From NCBI GenBank assembly GCA_016200825.1, contig JACQEA010000178.1, positions 1-9,351 on the forward strand: a DNA stretch of 9,351 nucleotides, given 5' to 3'. The notes under the pieces are model-generated. The model did no database searches, was not told the origin of the DNA, and worked only from the letters and a program-made list of their open reading frames with translations. Positions 5,845-9,351 of this stretch are shown piece after piece (the first letter of the stretch is position 1; each line of letters opens with the position of its first letter). The position numbers and the translations under genes are program-made. The stretch is from Chloroflexota bacterium. GTDB lineage: Bacteria; Chloroflexota; Anaerolineae; UBA4142.

Positions 5845-6837
5845 ATGGCAGTCAAAAAAATTTCCGTAATTTGTTTCGGTCTCGGTCCGATTGGGTGTGG
5901 CATTGCGCGCGTCGTCGCGTTGCGCGCGGATTTTCAAATCGTCGGCGCGATTGATATTGATCCCGCCAAAAAAAATCTCGACGTGGGCCGCGTCATCGGA
6001 TTAGAGCGCAATCTCGGCGTAAAAGTTTCGGATGACGCGAAAAAAATCCTGAAGAAAAAAGCGGAGGTCGTCATTCATTCCACCGGCTCGTACCTCGATA
6101 AAGTCGAGCCGCAGCTCGCGCAGATTTTGCAAACGAAACACAACATTGTTTCGACCTGCGAAGAACTTGCCAACGCGTGGTCGCACGGAAAAATCGCGGC
6201 GCGCGTGGACACGCTCGCGCAGAAAAATAAAGTGAGCGTGTTAGGTACGGGCATCAACCCCGGCTTTATGATGGACACTCTGCCGATTATGCTCACAGGG
6301 TTGTGCCAAAATGTAAAGAGCGTGCGCGTCAGCCGCGTCGTGGACGCATCGGAACGACGCGAGCCGCTGCAGAAAAAAATCGGCGCGGGGTTGAGTGTGG
6401 AGGAATTTAACGCGCGCGCCGCGAAAAAAGAAATTCGCCATGTCGGTCTCGCGGAATCGGTCGCGCTGGTTGCGCGCGCGTTGCGATGGAAATTGGACAA
6501 GATCGAAGAGACGATCGAGCCAGTGATCGCGCAGCAGTTAGTCCGAACCGAATTTACCAAAGTCGCGCCCGGACGCGTAACGGGCGTGCATCAAATTGGA
6601 TTCGGCGTGAAAAATAATTCGCGCGTGATCGAATTGGATTTGCAGATGAGCGTTGATGCGGGCGAATCGATTGATGAAATTTGGATTGATGGCACGCCTG
6701 AAATTCATACGGTCATTCACGGCGTTCACGGCGATTTGTCCACCGCCGCGATTGCCGCGAATTCAATTCGCCGCGTGATCGCCGCACCGCCAGGATTGTT
6801 GACGATGGCGGATTTGCCGATTATTTCAGTGGGATAA
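5845..6837 (+). CDS. ord: 2,4-diaminopentanoate dehydrogenase-like NAD(P)-dependent oxidoreductase
   Basis: The 330-residue protein has a DapB-like architecture: an N-terminal Rossmann nucleotide site G12-L-G-P-I-G17, then V-G-A-I-D-I-D, H-S-T-G-S-Y, C-E-E-L-A-N-A-W and L-G-T-G-I-N-P-G-F (133-141), and a C-terminal substrate domain ending in P-G-L-L-T-M-A-D-L-P. That series matches the 2,4-diaminopentanoate dehydrogenase (Ord) family rather than true dihydrodipicolinate reductase, which is shorter and lacks the final motif. Ord oxidises 2,4-diaminopentanoate to 2-amino-4-oxopentanoate in fermentative ornithine breakdown. No ornithine aminomutase or thiolase genes are in the window, so the substrate is inferred and a related amino-acid dehydrogenase is possible. 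GGAGG at 5836-5840 fixes the start at 5845; an upstream in-frame ATG at 5818 lies within the hairpin and lacks a ribosome binding site. Confidence 0.75.
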   Translation: MAVKKISVICFGLGPIGCGIARVVALRADFQIVGAIDIDPAKKNLDVGRVIGLERNLGVKVSDDAKKILKKKAEVVIHSTGSYLDKVEPQLAQILQTKHNIVSTCEELANAWSHGKIAARVDTLAQKNKVSVLGTGINPGFMMDTLPIMLTGLCQNVKSVRVSRVVDASERREPLQKKIGAGLSVEEFNARAAKKEIRHVGLAESVALVARALRWKLDKIEETIEPVIAQQLVRTEFTKVAPGRVTGVHQIGFGVKNNSRVIELDLQMSVDAGESIDEIWIDGTPEIHTVIHGVHGDLSTAAIAANSIRRVIAAPPGLLTMADLPIISVG

Positions 6838-6840
6838 AAT

Positions 6841-6864
6841 TTTCACCGCAGAGAACGCAAAGAA
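6841..6864 (+). repeat. 24-base dispersed repeat, left member of an inverted pair
   Basis: The sequence starts TTTCACCGCAGAG and ends GCAAAGAA. Its reverse complement recurs at 7422-7445 with one mismatch, so the pair brackets the PAS gene. It lies four bases after the stop of the dehydrogenase gene. Confidence 0.8.
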
Positions 6865-6905
6865 AAAATTTTCTTGTTATTTTGGGACAGGTTTGGCAAG
6901 GCCTC

Positions 6906-6934
6906 TTGACCTTGTGTTGTCGCCGTATGATAAT
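6906..6934 (+). promoter_or_regulatory. Probable promoter of the PAS gene
   Basis: TTGACC (6906-6911, 5 of 6) and GATAAT (6929-6934, 5 of 6) are 17 bases apart. The start site would fall close to the ribosome binding site AGGAGG (6941-6946), leaving a very short leader. The overlapping TATGAT (6926-6931) is an alternative -10, but with a 14-base spacer. Confidence 0.5.
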
Positions 6935-6951
6935 AAGTTAAGGAGGAATCC

Positions 6952-7329
6952 ATGGCAGGCAAATTGCATCCGCACGAAGAAATTCTGAACGCGATCCGCG
7001 ACGAGTATCGCGATATTTTGAACGGATCGAGTCAAGGCATTTACATTTATCTCGACGATCCGCATAAATTGTGCAACGAAAAATTTGCGGCGATGCTCGG
7101 CTACAAATCCGCGGCGGAATGGGCGGCGAGTCCGCAACCGCTCGATGATGTCGCGGAGACGAGCATGGACGCGCTTGTATCCGCGTTTCAAAACGCGATG
7201 AATAATAAAGCCGCGTCTTTAGTTTCGGTGACGTGGAAAAAGAAGTTGGGCGGGACATTGAAGACGAACGTCATCGTCGTTCCGATTCATTTTCACGGCG
7301 AGATGCTCGCGTTGCATTTTGTTGAATGA
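6952..7329 (+). CDS. Stand-alone PAS-domain-like protein
   Basis: The 125-residue product has a helical start (to about residue 22), then a pattern typical of PAS folds: Y-I-Y-L-D-D-P-H-K-L-C-N-E-K-F-A-A-M-L-G-Y at about 31-51, a loop with the S-P-x-x-L-D segment, a helix, and two C-terminal beta strands (V-S-V-T-W-K-K-K and T-N-V-I-V-V-P-I-H-F-H-G). No kinase, cyclase or DNA-binding domain is attached, so it would act as a small sensor or binding partner; C41 might ligate a cofactor, but nothing proves that. No membrane segment is visible. AGGAGG at 6941-6946, five bases before the ATG, is the strongest ribosome binding site in the window. The gene has its own promoter and terminator, and is bracketed by an inverted repeat pair. 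Confidence 0.72.
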   Translation: MAGKLHPHEEILNAIRDEYRDILNGSSQGIYIYLDDPHKLCNEKFAAMLGYKSAAEWAASPQPLDDVAETSMDALVSAFQNAMNNKAASLVSVTWKKKLGGTLKTNVIVVPIHFHGEMLALHFVE

Positions 7330-7350
7330 GAAGGCGACGCGCAATACAAG

Positions 7351-7379
7351 GGGCGACCGCGAGGGTCGCCCACATTTTT
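7351..7379 (+). terminator. Intrinsic terminator after the PAS gene
   Basis: GGGCGACC (7351-7358) and GGTCGCCC (7364-7371) pair perfectly around a 5-base loop, followed by ACA and TTTTT (7375-7379). It lies between two convergent genes. The GGGCGACC palindrome also resembles dispersed repeats, so it could be a repeat serving as a terminator. Confidence 0.75.
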
Positions 7380-7391
7380 GTCTTTGTGTTC

Positions 7392-7419
7392 GGAGTTTAC
7401 CCTGAGCGAAGTCGAAGGG
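7392..7419. repeat. Dispersed repeat fragment (GGAGTTTAC-CTGAGCGAAG type)
   Basis: GGAGTTTACCCTGAGCGAAG is followed by TCGAAGGG. A close copy, GGAGTTTACACTGAGCGAAG, occurs at 9049-9068 inside the palindromic repeat of the neighbouring gene, one base different over those 20 bases. No coding role is seen. Confidence 0.7.
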
Positions 7420-7421
7420 CG

Positions 7422-7445
7422 TTCTTTGCGTGCTCTGCGGTGAAA
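7422..7445 (-). repeat. 24-base dispersed repeat, right member of an inverted pair
   Basis: This is the reverse complement of 6841-6864 with one mismatch in 24. It ends eight bases before the stop codon of the minus-strand glutamate-synthase-like gene. Confidence 0.8.
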
Positions 7446-7452
7446 AATATCT

Positions 7453-9351
7453 TCACTCGCCTCTCTCGCTTGCCGCGATCGCGCCTTGCTTGGACGCGAT
7501 CACTTTGCGATATATTTCGCGCGGCGCGCGACGCTCTAGCAATTCCTCCACGCGAATTCCAAACAATTTTTCATTCTCACGCAAGTACGGCTCGATCACG
7601 CGCCAATCGTCGTCCTTGAATTCCACGAATTCCGCTTCATTCAATTGATCGTCGGTGAGTTTACGATTCGGATCAGCGATATATCCCGCGCCGCCGCTCG
7701 CGAGCGAGAAAAAATTTCCGCCAGGGTACGGCTGATCGAGGCGCGCTAAATTTCCGCGCGCGTTGAATTCCATTCCATTGATAATTACAAAGCCGCCGCC
7801 CGTTTCCGCGCCCGCCATAAAACTTTCCGCGCAATAATCGAGCGAGGTGCCGTTGATGATCGCGCGCACGCGCCCCACCGCGTTGATGAGCGGACGACCC
7901 GCCGCATTGCCCATCACAAAAACGTCGCCGCCTTTTGCGCCGTACAAAAATGTTTGACCGACCATTCCGTAAATCACGATCTTGCCGCGTTTCAATATTT
8001 GTCCCACTTGATCTTGCGCGTCGTTATGCGCGAAAATTTCCGCGCCGTCGAGCCCCGATCCTAAATAATCGCCTGAACTTCCGTACACGTCTATTCGCAC
8101 GCCGTCGGAATTCGGTCCGAGTCCGCAACCGATAAAACGATCACCTTTGCAACGATAGACGACAAATTTTTTCCAGCCCATTTCAAACGCGCGCACGATC
8201 AATCGCGACACCGACGCATCGCCTTCGGGCGGAAAACCGCGCGCGTCGATGAACAAGGTCGAGTTGGGTGCGAAGGATCGTGGCAAATGTTCGATTAGTT
8301 CGTCCGTGACGCGCGCGTGTAGGGGCGAGGCATTCGCTTGATATTGTTCTTCGGATAATCTGGATTGGGTTGCGCCGCGTTCACTTTTTTCAGCATCGTG
8401 ATTTGGCGAATGCCTCGCCCCTACCAAACGAACCGCGTCAAAAATTCCATCCAGCGCGCCGCGCACAATTGCCAACACTGAACTACGTTTCTTTTCGCCG
8501 CAATCAAAACGCAAATCGTTCAACAGCGAAAGAAATTCAATCACGCGTTCACGCGCGTCATCGGACGACGCGGCGTAACGCGCGAGTTGCTCGCACATTG
8601 CGCGCAAAGTTTTGTAATTGAAGCGTTCAAGCATTTTTGCGGCAAGCATTTCTCCAAATAGAGCGCGCGGGAACAAATCTTGCTTGAGCCGCGAATTCAA
8701 CCAAGTCAGAATGAATTCATCGCGCGGCGCGCCGTTTTCGGAAAATGGACGCGTGCCGCGCGGCATAATCACCTCGCGACCGAATTTGTCATAGCATTGC
8801 ATTGTCTCCGCGCCGCGTTCGCCTTTGACGGAAAAAACAAATGCGCCGCCGTCGGAATAACTTCCGCCGCGCGCGTTCCAGTACGCATCGGCGACAGGCG
8901 CGATGCGCGCGTCTTCCGCGTGAAGTGATTGAAAGAACGCATCAATCGCTTGTTTTTCGGAAGCAATCGCGCCGATACTCACCGTCATTGCGAGGAGCGT
9001 TTGTTGCGACGAAGCAATCTCCGTGTAACTAGGGGATTGCTTCGTCGCGGAGTTTACACTGAGCGAAGCGAATGTGGTGCTCGCAATGACGTCAGTGGTC
9101 TGCAAAGCAAACACTTGCGGGCGCAACATCGAAGTATCTGTGATGCCAATCAATTGCATCTCATCGCGCGCGCGATCATTCCGCGCGACGATAAAAAACC
9201 ACGGACCATCGGGTGAGCCGTGCAAATGCGCGCGTTGAATCGCGCGATAAATTTTTTGTTTTTCGGGCGGAAGCATAACAAAATCGTGTTCGGTCGTTGG
9301 CGCGAGCGCTTCCAAAATATATTCCAACGGATAACCGTACACGCGATTGTA
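7453..9351 (-). CDS. Glutamate synthase-related protein: class II amidotransferase end fused to a GXGXG domain; 5' end off the window
   Basis: The frame is open to the right edge, and the residues there (Y-N-R-V-Y-G-Y-P-L-E-Y) are mid-domain, so the GTG at 9342 is not the true start. The first part (about 9350-8790) matches the C-terminal half of the class II glutamine amidotransferase domain of split-type glutamate synthases: A-L-A-P-T-T-E, H-G-S-P-D-G-P-W-F-F, I-T-D-T-S-M-L-R-P-Q-V-F-A-L, then I-A-S-E-K-Q and N-A-R-G-G-S-Y. A helical linker follows. From about 8255 to 7560 is the GXGXG beta-helix domain: D-A-R-G-F-P-P-E-G-D, then repeated G-x-G-x-G turns, G-K-G-G-D-V-like strands, G-N-A-A-G-R-P-L-I-N-A-V-G. 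The FMN barrel of full GltB is absent, so a separate subunit must supply it if this enzyme makes glutamate. Two palindromic repeats interrupt the coding sequence without shifting frame. It converges with the PAS gene. Confidence 0.85.
   Translation of the reverse strand, partial: YNRVYGYPLEYILEALAPTTEHDFVMLPPEKQKIYRAIQRAHLHGSPDGPWFFIVARNDRARDEMQLIGITDTSMLRPQVFALQTTDVIASTTFASLSVNSATKQSPSYTEIASSQQTLLAMTVSIGAIASEKQAIDAFFQSLHAEDARIAPVADAYWNARGGSYSDGGAFVFSVKGERGAETMQCYDKFGREVIMPRGTRPFSENGAPRDEFILTWLNSRLKQDLFPRALFGEMLAAKMLERFNYKTLRAMCEQLARYAASSDDARERVIEFLSLLNDLRFDCGEKKRSSVLAIVRGALDGIFDAVRLVGARHSPNHDAEKSERGATQSRLSEEQYQANASPLHARVTDELIEHLPRSFAPNSTLFIDARGFPPEGDASVSRLIVRAFEMGWKKFVVYRCKGDRFIGCGLGPNSDGVRIDVYGSSGDYLGSGLDGAEIFAHNDAQDQVGQILKRGKIVIYGMVGQTFLYGAKGGDVFVMGNAAGRPLINAVGRVRAIINGTSLDYCAESFMAGAETGGGFVIINGMEFNARGNLARLDQPYPGGNFFSLASGGAGYIADPNRKLTDDQLNEAEFVEFKDDDWRVIEPYLRENEKLFGIRVEELLERRAPREIYRKVIASKQGAIAASERGE
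8319..8424. repeat. Palindromic repeat lodged in frame in the glutamate-synthase-like gene (linker)
   Basis: GTAGGGGCGAGGCATTCGC (8319-8337) and its exact 19-base reverse complement (8406-8424) flank about 68 bases. On the minus strand the segment is read through as part of the protein, from V-G-A-R-H-S-P to A-N-A-S-P-L-H, in the linker just before the GXGXG domain. These residues are low in hydrophobics and unlike their surroundings. Confidence 0.85.
8984..9090. repeat. Palindromic repeat lodged in frame in the amidotransferase domain
   Basis: The ends are GTCATTGCGAG (8984-8994) and CTCGCAATGAC (9080-9090). Inside are GAAGCAATCTCC (9011-9022) and GGATTGCTTCG (9034-9044), as in the copy at 1462-1541. 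The part 9049-9075 carries an extra segment shared with 7392-7410. The minus-strand frame reads through it as residues V-I-A-S-T-T-F to L-L-A-M-T between the conserved F-A-L-Q and I-G-x-I-A-S-E-K-Q motifs. Confidence 0.87.

Noticed and set aside
8370..8621. Plus-strand open frame opposite the glutamate-synthase-like gene
   Set aside because: It is an antisense shadow starting within the palindromic repeat, with no domain signs.

Overview
The window reads as a bacterial chromosome segment from an organism with about 50 percent GC, a very strong preference for GCG (Ala) and CGC (Arg) codons, and many dispersed palindromic repeats. Gene content and protein style fit an uncultured Chloroflexota lineage (Anaerolineae-like), but no marker here fixes the phylum, so that placement is an inference.

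Layout. 1-631 is the 3' part of a secreted DUF922 (HExxH) protein. 636-735 holds two heptanucleotide arrays around a hairpin core. 754-1452 encodes a membrane site-2-protease-like M50 peptidase. 1462-1541 is a palindromic repeat ending just before the aspS ribosome binding site. 1554-3952 is aspS (aspartyl-tRNA synthetase), broken twice: an IS5-family element lacking one end sits inside it (about 2773-3479), and about 24 codons before motif 3 are missing at 3776-3781. Downstream, 4026-4242 carries a promoter and a strong 6S RNA candidate, followed by an intrinsic terminator. 4357-5792 is a two-gene unit with a 4-base stop/start overlap: an MBL-fold hydrolase and a membrane-anchored DM13 protein. 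A terminator-like hairpin separates it from a 2,4-diaminopentanoate dehydrogenase-like gene (5845-6837). A lone PAS-domain gene (6952-7329) follows, bracketed by an inverted pair of a 24-base repeat. On the minus strand, running in from the right edge, is a glutamate-synthase-related gene (7453-9351) that joins the end of a class II glutamine amidotransferase domain to a GXGXG domain, with no FMN barrel between them.

How the parts relate. The window is a mix of housekeeping and metabolic genes rather than one dedicated system. Its most unusual aspects are genome-plasticity marks: an interrupted aspS, and two different palindromic repeats lodged in frame inside the glutamate-synthase-like gene, one of them related to the repeat in front of aspS. 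No phage, CRISPR or defence locus is visible.
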